Translations under genes and position numbers: made by a program
In this document: one piece after another, positions 36,425 through 49,029 of the stretch
Layout of the letters: every line of letters begins with the position of its first letter
Numbering within the stretch: the first letter of the stretch is position 1
The notes under the pieces: model-generated
Seen by the model: only the letters and a program-made list of their open reading frames with translations
What the model was told of the DNA's origin: nothing
Databases searched by the model: none
Assembly: GCA_945643635.1 (NCBI GenBank)
Contig: CALZFC010000095.1
Coordinates: 873,501-937,500 of the forward strand
DNA: 64,000 nucleotides
From: Allodiplogaster sudhausi
Taxonomy: Eukaryota; Nematoda; Chromadorea; Rhabditida; Diplogasteridae
Reading direction: 5' to 3'

Positions 36425-37230
36425 TGTTCAGATTCCTTAGCTGGGGCCGACTACGACTTCCTTCCCAAGACTGAAGCCGACACTTCAAAAAATCAATCAG
36501 AGAACTCACTTAAGAAGAAATTATTGTAATTGAAATGAATGATTCATAGCAAATAAGTGATAATTTGTCTAGTATTCTGCCCTTATGTAGTTTCAAATAA
36601 AAGTAAATAAACGTATGTTCCGTTTCAAATACAGTAATCAAGCACACAGTACAGTAAACCTTCGGAAGTGAATGTTTAATATCTTCAATGAGTATATTTT
36701 AAGGATCAGTTTAAGTTAAAACCTAAGGACTTACAAGTAATTTACCAGTCATTTCCAGAGTGTTGGGAGCGAAGGAGAGAGAGGCAAGCAGATTGGGAGA
36801 GAGAGAGATGGGCAGAGGTAGGGAAGGAGACTGGCCGCGTCCTTCACATTTCTGGCTGGGCCGACTACGACCTCTTTGTAATCGGCAAGCTGGAGGTGAT
36901 CCTTCAAAAAGAACAATCTAAGAAATAATTCAAGAAATTAATTAGTGGTATTCAAGTGACACATCCAAAAAGAATAAGTTGCAATCGGGTTAGCATTCTA
37001 CCTTTCTTATTTAGCTTCAAATAAATGCAAATAAACTATATACCGCTTGAACACTACCGTAATGCAATATACCATACTATACAGCGTACAGTAATCCGAC
37101 AAGAAAATGAATGATCAGCACTTTCGGAGCGTTTGATTTAAGGAAATTTTTAATATAAAAAGTGACGACTGACAAGAAGTTTGTCGGGGCAAACAGTTCG
37201 GCCACGAGCGTTCAGGTTCACTTTTCTCGG
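36425..37230 (+). repeat. Diverged tandem duplication
   Basis: About 36440-36780 and 36855-37190 share GGGCCGACTACGAC, CTTCAAAAA.CAATC, TAGCTTCAAATAAA.G.AAATAAAC and CAGTAATC segments in the same order. No coding signal. Function unknown. Confidence 0.5.
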
Positions 37231-38346
37231 CGGCATTCGAGGCCGGGCCTAGCCATCCATCATTCTCGCAGCAGCTGAACACGGTAAAAGTAATTCGAAA
37301 TCATTCATGAGTGGGCTAACATCTTTTAACCATGATGCTATATCCTCAATTCAACATTGTAGCGGTGAAACCAATGCTGAACAAGGTCTGGTTCCAGCCC
37401 GGGGGGCACAGACATAAAAATGTCTTTTTCGATTAAAAAAAACGCACATTTAATGGAGAAGTGTCCTTTTTTCATGGCAAAAAATCTCTCTCAGGGGTCA
37501 AGCGATTCTGAGCAGGCTGGGGGGGGGGTCAACACGGCGCATTCACCTACCTTGTTCAACACTGTGCGAAACAAATCTATTCAAACAGCAACACATTTTT
37601 AAGAAAGCACAAAGGTTATTTACTTCAATTCCCTCAGTCAGCATAGGTGCAGCAAAAAAAAATTACCATGGGAAACAATTGGAGTTTAAAAGGAAAAACG
37701 TCAACAAGAAATGAAATGAAACGCAGCAAACCGTGAGCAGCGCGAATCCTCCGGGAAGTTGCGCCGTGCTTCCCAAGCATACGAAGCGAAGAGGGAGAGG
37801 CAGAGGCTTCGATGCAGATGCTTGAAGGCTCAATAGAATGGTAATAAAATACACTTCACATACTTGAAGGATCTCAAGCATGGTTGTTGCGACAAGTCAT
37901 AAAAAACAAATCGACAAGTTCAGAACTCCCCGGAGATGTTTCCAAACATTCCGGGTGGTACTGGCTGTTATATCATGTAATCATCCTAACTAGTTAGAAG
38001 AAACCCGAAAAACAACGACGGAACTAGCAAAACACAAGCAATCATTTCGAAAATGCTGCTTGGCTTTATAATTCCGAAGTGTCGTTTATTTGGTGTATTT
38101 CGTTGTTTAAGTGTGTAGTGTAAACTCAAATGCCACTTTCTACTGCATTTACCACATGATTTATTTTATGAAATAAAGTTGAAATTTACAGTTTAAGACC
38201 TTGTGTGCTGTGTGTGGAAGAGAATGGGGATTCGAAAAAGGTATAGATCTCTTTATTTGGTGGCCTGTACGCCGAGATATTTCTTGCGTACCATTTGGAA
38301 CATTGCGCGCCCTGCGGTACAAATCGGAAACTTTGGCGGTACATCA

Positions 38347-38420
<74 letters not shown>

Positions 38421-38679
38421 CTACATATATAACACTTTTGATTACACTCTATTTTTTTATTTTTTATACACATAACAAAGCAAACTTGTAAGAAGTTGGC
38501 AGACATGACAAAGAAACGTACAAATTTCATCGCTACTTTACCTCTATCGCCCTCTTTATATTTTTCTCTCACCATTTCTCACCCTCTCCATTTTTCACTA
38601 TTTTTCTTTCTCCCCCTCCCTCTTTCCCTATCTATTTCTCTGCCTCTCCCTCTTTTTCTCACTCTCTCTCTCCCTTCAG
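37231..38679. other. Intergenic with (TA)n tract
   Basis: No gene seen. A pure TA dinucleotide run occupies about 38349-38414. A short CT tract precedes the pseudo-exon at 38680. Confidence 0.55.
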
Positions 38680-38772
38680 GTCGATGGTCTCTGCAACAAC
38701 GAGATGGACATGGTAATCCTCAACAACATCCCACCATAGAATGCCGCACGCCGAGCTACCAGCTATGATGAG
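38680..38772 (+). pseudogene. Orphan pseudo-exon related to exon 3057-3149
   Basis: It is 93 nt with CAG before and GTATGA after, the same length and borders as the minus-strand exon 3057-3149. Shared residues are LCNNEMDMVIL, a PP pair, AAR and YD. A TAG stop interrupts it after IPP. No neighbouring exons of that gene are seen, so it is a duplicated and dead fragment. Confidence 0.7.
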
Positions 38773-38892
38773 GTATGAGAGCAGAGAGAAAGAAAGAGAA
38801 AGAGTCAGAGAGAGGGAGAGAAAGAAAGAGTGAGAGAGAAGAGAGGGAGAGAGAGAGAGAGTATGAGCGTGTTGCTCAAGAACATCGTTCAG

Positions 38893-40170
38893 TTATGCCG
38901 CGTTGGAGACGATCACCACTAAAGTAGGTATGCTCAATTTGGCAAATGTATTGATAATCAATCACAAATTTGCAATCTATAAAACAGAAAGAAAATAGAA
39001 AACAGAAATTCAGATACTAAAATTATAGTATTACAGATTAACAAGGAGAGTCCCGCTCCTATTGCGACCACCAATGCAATCTAAAGAAAATTATATATTT
39101 TTAATGCTTAATTTGTTTAGTTCAAATCAATTTTAAGTTCATTATTATTTTTAAATGTTCAATGCAATTTCGATTGTATCACATCAATTACCTAATGTTT
39201 ACGAATAAAGAAAGATATAAAAATACGTGAGAGTATTAGTGTAACAAATAAAGCCGACAGTCCGAGGGGCCGTGCTTTCGGGCGGGGCGGGATTAGTCTG
39301 CGCCTCTTCTCCGTCCGCGAACAGCTTGAAGCAAGCGCCATTCCAATTGTCCTTCCGCTGCATATTCTTTTCCTACAAACGAACATAAAAAGTACAGTTC
39401 TCTCTCAAATTTTGTTCTTATTTTTTGTGAAACTAATAAATACAAGTTAATGCAAGTATATCGCGTTAACTAATTCACCCGGACCTCATTGAAGTTGTTG
39501 CAGGCCTGGCCTGACTCACTTGAACAGAAGCACTCGAACGTTGGACTGAAGAGGGTGAAAGGCACCATCTGAAAACTCTTTTCCTTCAACAAATATATTT
39601 TAATATAATTTTCATTTATTAAAATACAATAAATACAATAATAAATATAACCTTACGACATCCGTCCTCACGAACATTCGGCGGCAGCTTGTCAACACAG
39701 CGTAATCCCGTGTGATTGTTCTCGTCTCGGGTGGCTGTATCAAAGAATATCTTGGAGTGGCAGAAGGAGGGAGCAGGACAGGCAATGGTAGAGGAGCTGT
39801 TCAGGCAGTAGTGCTGGAAGAGAGAAGATAATTTCGTCGTATTTTTTTACACCAATTATTTATGCGGTCATAAATATTTCAATCTAACCGAGAATAATTG
39901 CCGAGATTTTTTTTTCGTTTTGTAGGCTGGAGGCTGGCCCGGTTGTAGAAAACACAAGACTTTTTCACTAAGAACTTTGATCAACCGCATTCCCATATTT
40001 GACAGCGATTCGATTAAGTAAATTAATTGTTTTACAAAGCACAATAAAATAGTTCTGAGCGATGGCTTTCACTTCCAATACTCTTCTCTTGAACTAACCA
40101 TTTCGTTTTCAGCATCGACGAGAGGAAAAACAGAAAGAGAGAGCAGATGAAGAGCGAAGAGGAGACCCAT
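38893..40170 (-). CDS. Cysteine-rich surface protein, single B domain (inverted relative of gene 1)
   Basis: Exons (transcript order) 40099-40170, 39652-39813, 39485-39568, 39259-39372, 39035-39080 and 38893-38918, all phase compatible, giving 167 residues. Signal peptide MGLLFALHLLSLSVFPLVDA. B domain HYCLNSSSTIACPAPSFC, RCV, GCRK, FECFCSSESGQACN. Linker with QRKDNWNG and a Pro/Thr-rich end (NPAPPESTAPRT). Exon 5 is a hydrophobic segment (IALVVAIGAGLSLLI). The final exon adds LVIVSNAA and stops, so the tail is apolar with no basic residues, more like a GPI signal than the TM tail of array gene 1. Frame intact. Confidence 0.7.
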
Positions 40171-40689
40171 TCAGGCAGATTTCACTGCTGAAATAGTTCA
40201 GATTAAAATAAAATTCAAGCCAGGCTTCAAGTGCAACAATGGGAAGGAAATAAGAAAGCAGTTTCGAAGAAAAGATAAACCTCAAAAAGAAGCATTCAAA
40301 TGAACAAGAAGAAGAGTGAAGGGAAAGTAAAGAAATCGGATAATTTTATTCAATATTTTATTCAATTTGAGCTTGTCGGTGTATCGCCGAAAAGGAAAAG
40401 TAGTATAGACAGAGAGAAATAACATGCGATTATTCCTGTTCCACCAATGCACCTCAAGTTAATGATTCATCACCTTTCCTTCTCATCATTCATTACAACT
40501 GACTGGCCTGTTCATCTTACTTATCGTTAGAATGAATAGAATGTATTAACTTCCCCCATTCTCTAGAAATGTCCATTCATTCAGCTTTACCAGCATTCTA
40601 AAAACAAATGACAACAAAAAAAACAAGAGATGAAATGGATGTCTATGTCAATCATTCACTAAGTTATTGCTTTTTAGCAATCGCTCATG

Positions 40690-41400
40690 TTTTCACTTGC
40701 TGAAGAGCGACGACAGCATGTGTCATTTACAAAGAAAAAGATCCTAACCACTCAAATTGATCAACCTCGAAGTGGAAGAGGAACACGAAGAAATTTCAAG
40801 CAGATTGTTCTGCCAGAATTAAATATGGAATTAACTGAAACTCATACCATGCAAAAATGGGAAGAAAGGGAGAAAAAGTCCAAAGGGAAAAGAAAACTCA
40901 AGAAGAAGCGTTGCAATGAACAGAAGGTTGAATGACGTGAAAGTTGACAAATCAACAGCTTGAATTCGGTTGAAGATTGTCGGCGTATCACCGAAACACG
41001 GAAAACTCGAGAGGGAGAGAAATAAGAAGCTACTGTTCCTTTCCTGCTAAAATGCTTCTCCCGTAAATGATCAATTACCTTTCCTGTTCTGCATTCCTTC
41101 CAAATGATTCACCTTCCCATCTTGGAGAGCATAGAAATGTATTCTGTAAACATCCCCGCATGCAATGTTTTAGAAGAATTGTATCAATTGCTCATATTTT
41201 CTCGACTAAAGAACGACGACAGAATTCGTCATTTACCACGAAAAAGATGTCTTTGTTCTAACCATTCACATTGATCTACTTGAAGCAGGCGAAGAACACG
41301 AAGAAAGAACATCCCTCGACTATGGAGGTCATTCAATTTCATCGCGGACGAACTCTTCTCCAAAAGTCGAAACGGGAAACCATACTGAAGTTGACGGCCT
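40690..41400 (+). pseudogene. Two retropepsin-module relics upstream of the 38893-40170 gene
   Basis: Two consecutive diverged copies (about 40690-40870 and 41150-41400), antisense to the gene they precede, as in the plus-strand array. The second reads EEHEERTSLDYGGHS, with DSG changed to DYG. The first keeps only the flanking phrases. Confidence 0.5.
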
Positions 41401-43440
41401 TCGTTGCAAAAAGGACAGAAGCATCAAAAGCAAAGTCGTCTCCATAGGCCTTTGGCAAGAATTTTATTTATTTATTTATTCATCAGGTTGAATTACATAT
41501 TTGACGATATTTTACAATGACGTCGCAATTGAAAACATTGCAGGGCAAAAACAATGTGAATAATAATACTAATAGTTACAATGACAACATAATAATATTA
41601 ACCCCACTGTGAGTCGAGGAAGGAGGAATCCTTTCTGTAGGATGGCGGAAGAGCGAGAGAGTGTTGGGAGAGGGAGAGAGAGTCTTCGCTCTGCTCGGAG
41701 GATGCCTCGCAGGTTCTTAAATGAGCAGATCTCTCTATCTCTCTCTCTCTCCCTCTCCCAACACTCTCTCGCTCTTCCACCACACGGCAGGAAGAATTCC
41801 TCCTTCCCTATCTCACTGCGAGGCGGGATACGTTTTTGAGAGAGAATCAGACAATATACCACCTCTCATCACTCACCCCCCTTCCTCTCCACCCCCCCCC
41901 TCCCCAAATGGATACATTACTACGGCGGCTGGTGGATCAGCAATCAGAAAGACAAAGCTCTTCTATGAGAACTCAGAACATCGGTGCTATATCTGGGGGA
42001 GGAGGTATTTTTATACCTATTGCGAAAGGTACTTTGTTACCTATTTAATTGTCATTGACAGATTTCAGTGCCTATTTTTCATACGGAACGCGAATTTTAC
42101 TTCTATTACAACAATTATATAAACCGAAAATTTTTCCATTAATTTAGCCATCAATTCTTTCCCACAATATTTCGCTGTAAATTACCATTTATTCAATCCA
42201 GTTTTTCCCATAATGAACATGGCAACAAGGAAAGTTCAATCTTTCGCTACTTTGGAAATTGGCGCAGAACTTGCAGTTTATCATCACTGTTCACAGATAA
42301 ACTTTTAATTTTGCAAATTTGATTATTAGCATTTGATTAAATCACAATTGAAATCTTGTCGCAGGCGATTAATGGTAAAAGTAGACTACCCTGAGATTTT
42401 CTAGAAACCGCTAAATTCTCGATATTAGATCCATTATTTCGTTAAACTGCAGACGGAACCATTATGATGTCAGGGTAGTCGAAGTTTTTCGAGTTAAAGC
42501 CTTCTTTAATCCTCCCCGTACCGGAATAACGTTCTATTATGGAGCTTGCTGCTGAAATAAGTTGGCGATTTGTTTGTTCAAAGTTCACCGTTTGAACTTC
42601 AAACTGAAAGAAAAATGGTGATATCAGGATTTTGAAGGTCACTTCAACTTCTTTTTCTACATACATATGTTGAGCTTCTTATTTCATAACGTAATATTCA
42701 GTAGTGAACTTTCGTTCGAATAATTCAGACAATGATGTGCATATTCCTTATGTAAAAGAGAAAATTCGCTTACAAGGGAAGCCTCTTTCCATAACCCAGC
42801 CAATCAACACCTCAATAACTTTATTATGTAGTATTCCTCGAAAAATGAGTCTGAAGCTATTTTAAAACTGCTGAGGACGTTTGCGATTTTATATGAATTT
42901 TTGGAAATTGCACAAAAGTTAAATACGAAATGCTCGACCTTTTTCACTCGTTGTTTTTACTTGTCATATGCCGCTTGTGACTGTCGCATATGGTAGTCTG
43001 AGGTGTAGAAAGACGAAGACCTCTCTTATGACTCCTTTATTCCACCGTGGTTGTAATCAGGTAACGAAGGGCAAAGGGCAGAGAGGAGAAGGGGCAGCCG
43101 CCTCACATGGTGATGTTCTCTCACTCACTGCCAGCCGGCTTGAACCGGAATGGCGCTGCCGCCCTTTTGGGGGCGGAGCCCTTAACCTTTAGCTGGACGG
43201 CTGCCCTCCATGACAGACTGGGCCGATAGTGGCCGTCCCCAATACGGGAATTTTTTTTACAAAATTTGATTTTGCTAAAACTTGTCATTTGATGCGAACC
43301 TTGAAGAAACAGATTTTCCCTTCTCATACCTCTTATTCATTTACACTGTTGTTCCAATGGCGTCATTTCTTTCTCCTCTCGTATCTCCGTTTTGTTTACT
43401 TCTTTTCTAATATTATTGCCTCAAAAATGAACAACTTTAT
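41401..43440. other. Intergenic with GA/CT hairpin
   Basis: No gene seen. An imperfect inverted repeat pairs about 41622-41683 (GGAGGAATCCTTTCTGTAGG, GAGAGTGTTGGGAGAG) with about 41745-41804 (CTCTCCCAACACTCTC, AGAATTCCTCC), leaving a loop of about 60 bp. Short C-rich runs lie near 41890. Confidence 0.5.
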
Positions 43441-44624
43441 TTAGTTATGGTGATAGGGGCTGGGGATTTTGAAGAGTACGACCGTCCATCCGACGCCTGC
43501 GACCACGACCAACAGAGCCGCCCCGACGAGTAACGCGTTACAGCTGCTAAACGGCGATGTGTGGAGAGAACAGTCACTCTAGGAGCTCTTGCCAATTTCA
43601 TTTTTATCAGCATAAGAACCAGTTAAAAAATTCAAGTGAGCAATCTTATTTACTAATTCACTTTTAATCCCTCGAATCGTTTCATTCTTTGCCATAAAAT
43701 ATGTAGAAACCAACGTTGTCGCTGCTGGAATTGGCGTTGTCAGTGCCGCCTTCACTTAGGTTGTGAGAAGCAATTAGTCAAAATTTCTATATTAAAAAAA
43801 TATTAACAATAGGACACTTATTTTATTTGTTAAATACATGAGACTGCCGGAGTAAAAGAAGATCAAGAGCCGACATTTTGGTTCGGATGCGGCAGTGCTT
43901 CTTCTTGTAGTAAAGACGCACTAAACTAACAATAAGGGTTAATGAATGATTGGCAAGAGGAATATTATAGTATTGTTTAAATATAGATTATATTTATATT
44001 TATATTTATATATATATTATAAAAAAAAATTCGCCATCAAAATTAATTTTTTTACGATGAAAATATAACATCATTCATGCCAACTTGATTTTATTAACAG
44101 CCAATTTCAGCATTTATGTGAACAATCTCACTCGCTAAATCCCTCGAATCGTGTAATTATTCTTTATGAAAATAGAAACCAACTTTTCAGCCGTTGAAAT
44201 TGGTGTTGTCGGTGCCGCCTTCACCTAGGTTGTGAGAGGCAATGAGCTACTTTTTCTTTTTTTATATTAAAAATAGGATGCTTGATTTTATTTGTTAAAA
44301 AATACATGAGCTTGTTGGAGCAAAAACAATCAAGTGCCGACACTCGGATCTTGCGTCGTTGTGGGCGGAAGAGTCGCAGGGTGATTCTTCTGATAATGCG
44401 CCACTGCCTCCGCTAGAAACCGTTCCTTAATGTTTGGCAGATAAAGGTTAGACATTAATATAATGTATGTATATACACATACATATGCTTGCTTTATCTG
44501 CAACAAAAGATCACTTGTATTTCCGGAGTATCGAAGCAAGGAGTGTTCGTGCGACTGTCGCAGTAGCAGTTGTAACTGAAAGAACGATAAGGTGAATTTG
44601 TTTTCTTACAATAATTATAGAAGA

Positions 44625-46355
44625 GAGAGCCTCTCAGTAAGGCACCAGTAGGCTCTGCCCCAGATGCAAGATGACGGATCCATACATTGAGAATGTGGTC
44701 AGTCATGACCCAGGACCTCTCTATTAAATTTTTGGGAAAATTTTATTTTTATAAAAATTTTCTTTCCATTAACACCATAAAGTGTGCTAAAATTTTGACA
44801 ATTCATATCTTGCTTTAAAGTCAACATTTTTCACTATTCTTTTTTTATTCGATTTCTCGTCGAATACTTAATAAAATGTACCTCAGGAGTTTCTTTCGAA
44901 AAGTTTAATTTTGATGTTAAATTTTGTCATGAATTTTTTTTTGTCATGCATTTTCGATCGTTGAGTACCTAAACCTCATTTCCTCGTGGGATTTTAATTT
45001 CAGATTAAAGAGCATGAAAAACTGAACAATATACGGTCCAAGTTCAGTTCAATCTCTTTCCCACCAGCCTCGAAAAAGTGACGCGAATAGGAGCAACTCT
45101 CACCAGAGCGAATATAATAATATGGAACGCTCACAGAAGCTAAACAGAGAGTTTTATTCAGCATCTTATTCTCTACAAAATGGTGTCTTCGACATTTTCA
45201 CAAATCGCGCGTATTATTGATAAAAAATTGAAAATTCAATTCTCACACATTTTGGAAAATGGCTGAAAACCTATTTCATGAAGTATTGTGTTCGCTGTCC
45301 GAGCTAAAATTAGCTTCGGGTGTCGTTTATAAATGAGTTAACTTTAGAAATCGATATTTTCATACAAAATAACAATGTTTCCCGTGTTCCTGGTATCGAA
45401 CAACCCTTCTAGGATAAATTTGGGAAAAAAAATTTTCGACCTTTCTCTGCCCATTTCGTAATTTTTTTTCGACTTTTGACCGCCCATGGCGAAATTGGAA
45501 GTCATAAGTCGAAAAAAAAAATTTTCCCCAAATTTGCCCTATAGGGGTTGTTCGATACCAGGAACACGGGAAAGATTGTTATTTTGTAAGAAAATATCGA
45601 TTTCTAAAGTTAACTCATTTATAAACGACACCCGAAGCTAATTTTAGCTCGGACAGGGAATTCGAAATCGACTTTTCGGATCAAGTGGGAAATCAAGATA
45701 ATGCGATGAGAACATATGTTGTGTAGAATTTCCTGCTCTACAAGATGTGATAATGTCGTAGACACCATTTTGTAGAGAATAAGATGCTGAATAAAACTGT
45801 CTGTTTAGCTTCTGTGAGCTTTTCAAATTTGGCACGTTGTATCCATATTACCATATTCGCTCTGGTGAGAGCTGCTCCTATTCGCGTCACTTTTTCGAGG
45901 CTGGTGGGAAAGAGATTGAACTGAACTTGGACCGTATATTGTACAGTTTTTCATGCTCTTTAATCTGAAATTAAAATCCCACGAGGAAATGAGGTTTAGG
46001 TACTCAACGATCGAAAATGCATGACAAAAAATTTCATGATAAAATTTAACATCAAAATTAAACTTTTCGAAAGAAACTCCTGAGGTACATTTTATTAAGT
46101 ATTCGACGAGAAATCGAATACAAAAAAGAATAGTGAAAAATGTTGACTTTAAAGCAAGATATGAATTGTCAAAATTTTAGCACACTTTATGGTGTTCCTG
46201 GAAAGAAAATTTTTATAAAAAAAATAAAATTTTCCCAAAAAGTTAATAGAGAGGTCCTTGGTCATGCCTGACCACATTCTCAATGAATGGATCCGTCATC
46301 TTGCATCTGGGGCAGGCCTGTATGGACCTCTCCTTGAGTCTTACAGAGAGGCTCT
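44625..46355. mobile_element. 1.7-kb near-perfect palindrome
   Basis: The left arm (about 44625-45450) and right arm (about 45500-46355) are reverse complements with high identity over long stretches: CCCCAGATGCAAGATGACGG, CAATTCATATCTTGCTTTAA and TCGAACAACCC occur in both orientations. A central loop is about 50 bp. A patch of about 130 bp in mid-arm differs between sides. Outer ends are GAGAGCCTCTC-like. No reading frame of note. It lies in intron 2 of the minus-strand gene 43441-47620. Confidence 0.85.
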
Positions 46356-46360
46356 CTTAA

Positions 46361-46855
46361 AGAAGGGCGATCACCGAAAATACAGTAATGTGCGTTCAAA
46401 CGTACAAAGGTTTCGAACGGAAGTCCGTTTAATTACTCAAAAATGTACGGTAAACTAATAATGTGCGTGTGTTTTTTGAAGCGGGTTGTTATTGCTGTTA
46501 TACCTATTTGATAATGTTTTGCATAACAAAAATTTATAAAAACATTTTCTAAAACAAATGAACCAAAAGGTGATAAAGCATTCACCATAACAATTTCTTC
46601 AAATCCTTGTAATTTTATTTTCCCGCGATGGGTACGTGGCCGTGAAGTTGGGATTCTACCGATGGGTTCTGCTTTTTCCCTGGCACACCAATCACAAATT
46701 CATTCAAAATTTGCATTTTAAAGTTCATTGTACTTGAATATGGAACTTTCCTGTACATTTTCATATACATATTCTTTTTCTGCATGCCTAAGACTATTCG
46801 AAAATAACTAAGATGGTTCATTTATCGTCAATGACTTTTCGGTGATCGCCCTCCT
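46361..46855. mobile_element. TTAA-flanked MITE
   Basis: Termini AGAAGGGCGATCACCGAAAA and, in reverse complement, AGGAGGGCGATCACCGAAAA differ at one position. TTAA lies at 46357-46360 and 46856-46859, as in piggyBac-type insertions. Non-coding, 495 bp. Confidence 0.82.
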
Positions 46856-46859
46856 TTAA

Positions 46860-47124
46860 GGGAAGAATCCGGTGAATAATTATACAGTAGCGCTAGAGAA
46901 CCAGTTTGAATGTGCGCGCTCACAAAGTTGCCTGTCGCTCGGTCGAGAGAGCATGTGAAAGAGGAGGGTGGCTCTGACCTACCGTAGCTAATTCTCTACC
47001 CGCCAGTTTTCGCGTTAAAGTAATGAAAGAAAATCGCTCAAACTTTCTGGATATATGTTTTACGCCCAGATGAACTTATCCACATAGAACAAAACATAGA
47101 TTAATTATTCCCCGGATACCTCCT
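46860..47124. mobile_element. Second TTAA-flanked MITE abutting the first
   Basis: The left terminus GGGAAGAATCCGGTGAATAA and right terminus (reverse complement) AGGAGGTATCCGGGGAATAA are imperfect inverted repeats of about 23 bp. TTAA at 46856-46859 is shared with the neighbouring MITE, and TTAA at 47125-47128 closes the right side. Non-coding, 265 bp. Confidence 0.7.
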
Positions 47125-48074
47125 TTAAATTGAAATGACACTCAAAATTACCTGTATTCGTTAGCACCCACAATGCATTTGTCTCCAACAGTAGGGTTAG
47201 CGCAGCCTTTGAGCTTTTTCTTGTGTGCGGCATCCGGGTCGTATACCTTCTTATCCTCTTCAAGTGTGATCGTTAGAAGGCAGAACGGCATGGCAGCAGG
47301 ACACTTCTCAAGCGTATGCCTTACGTCATCTTGGCAGTGGCCGGGAAGCCCCTGAAGACACGATTTGCAATCCAGTGGAAACGTTTGGGAATAGTTTCAA
47401 TTCTCTCCTATTATAGTGAGTAATCTTTACAGCGCATATATCAAACGATTTTGACACTGTATAATCTCGAATGGTTTTTTGTTTAAGTCAAACGGGAACT
47501 GTCGAATTCGTTGGCACTTCTGCATCCGCATGCAAGAATTCGACTATAGGAGCTGCATTCGAGAGTCTGTGCAGCAGGAGGAGAGGAAGAGAGAGGAGCA
47601 GAAGAGGGAAAAGAAGACGCATGGCTGAAAATGGGCGGGAAAATTAACTTTGGAATACCTAGAGTAATGAAGAAATGGTCAGGTGAGAAGAATGGGTAAT
47701 ATAATGGAAGGTAAAACGAGAGCCAAGAATATAACTATCATTTTGGCATGGGTCAGTGCATTGACTATATGTGCTATGGCAAAATGGGAAAGAGCATGAG
47801 AAGAGAGGGCAATTAATGAGTAGGGGATGAGAGGGAGAGGGTGAATGGTCAAAGGGAACTGACGTGGAAGAGGAGGTTAAAGAAAAAAAATAAAGAAAGG
47901 GAAAGATAAAAGGAACAAAAATGACATGGAGGATGGGGGAATTTAGAGTGAAATGAGGAGGGGAGGGTGAAAGGGAACCGGGAAGGGGACAGTAACCTCA
48001 GTAGTAAGTTGTTTTCCGGTGATTCCTTGAGGAGAACAATCGGAAGAATGATGAGGAAATGAACAAATCAGCCG

Positions 48075-48082
48075 CTTTTATA
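48075..48082 (-). promoter_or_regulatory. TATA box upstream of the 47620 signal-peptide exon
   Basis: TATAAAAG on the minus strand followed by CGGCTGATTTGTTCATTTCC, the same core-promoter block as at 16507 in array gene 2 and at a similar distance from the ATG. Confidence 0.5.
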
Positions 48083-48595
48083 TGGCCAGAAATACACTTT
48101 CAGTGTTTCAGGCAACAGGGAAAGTTCGATGTTTCATGTCTTTTAAAAATTAAAAAAAAACAGCTTATGAGTACTTTTTAGAGAAAGCTCGTGGTGATCT
48201 ACTAATTTTGCAAATTTATAGATTCTTTTAGATTTCACGTCAAAAAGTACACGTATTGGAAAACTGGAGAGCATGAAATTGCCAATATTCATTCTCTTCC
48301 ACGAAATGTAGTCATCTTATATCTCTCCGCTTTTTATGGCCCAAACCAAGGGGAAAAATTTAATTGCCTTTTTCTAGTTGTATTCGTTGTGCTATGACTC
48401 CTTGAAAATTTGTGGCTGAAAATAGTTTGCGTTTATTCGCTTACAGTGAGAATAGCATTCGGTGGGAGAACCTGAATGTGACATAAATATGACTTCTGTA
48501 AGAACTGTGATCATCGGGAATCACGTTTATTTATGATGCAGGATAAAAAACTGCTTTTTGGTTTTCACTTGCAATGGTTCTTTCTTCGAACATAC

Positions 48596-48676
48596 TGTTG
48601 TATTTTGCGCATCGGCGAGTTCGAGCAGCGGGAAGAGAGGAACAGAGAGGAGCAGAAGAGGGAAGAGAAGACGCAT
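48596..48676 (-). pseudogene. Orphan signal-peptide exon of the cysteine-rich family
   Basis: Reads MRLLFPLLLLSVPLFPLLEL then ADAQNTT and a GTATGTTCG donor in phase 0. It is clearly homologous to exon 1 of array genes 3-5. No domain exons follow before the promoter of the next member at 48082, so the body of the gene is deleted. Confidence 0.75.
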
Positions 48677-49029
48677 TGGCTCGGCCTCTGCCTGATTTTA
48701 ACGTTAAGTAAAATAGGAGTGAAAACACAGCCAGGCAGGAACGTGTAAAAATTGGGGAAGAAAGGAAGTAAACAGGTTTAAAGGGGGAAAACCGAACAAG
48801 AAGCTTTCCAATGAACAAAAAGGCAAATGACAACGAAGTAGACAAATAAGTCGCTTTTATTTTCGGCGTGCCACCGGAAAAAGAACGCGAAAAAGAAAGA
48901 AATAAAGAAAGAAATATCAAACGACTATTCCAATGCTCCGCAAGCTAATGATTCATCGCCCCACCTTTTCAGCATTCCTTCCAACTGTGTACATACATAC
49001 CTGTTAACTTCGTCCATGCTCAGTTATCG

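Larger units (their letters stand above)
43441..47620 (-). pseudogene. Inverted relative of array gene 2, frameshifted signal peptide and giant intron
   Basis: Transcript-order exons: about 47516-47620 (signal peptide), 47152-47351 and 44515-44575 (A domain: GLPGHC, KC, FC, GC, KC, YNCYCDSRTNTPC), 44342-44425 (linker RFLAEAVAHYQKNHPAT), 44184-44224 (Thr/Pro stalk), then a TM exon at 43441-43546 (CNALLVGAALLVVVAGVGWT, ending PYHHN). A second copy of the stalk exon near 43720-43765 is off phase and probably skipped. Exon 1 has lost two bases in the Leu run (SLPPPAAQ instead of SLPLLLLL), which puts every available donor out of phase with exon 2. Intron 2 is about 2.58 kb against 59 bp in array gene 2, filled by the insertions listed below. 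Confidence 0.65.

Noticed and set aside
38201..38575. Open frames with long Tyr-Ile repeats
   Set aside because: They are translations of the (TA)n tract.
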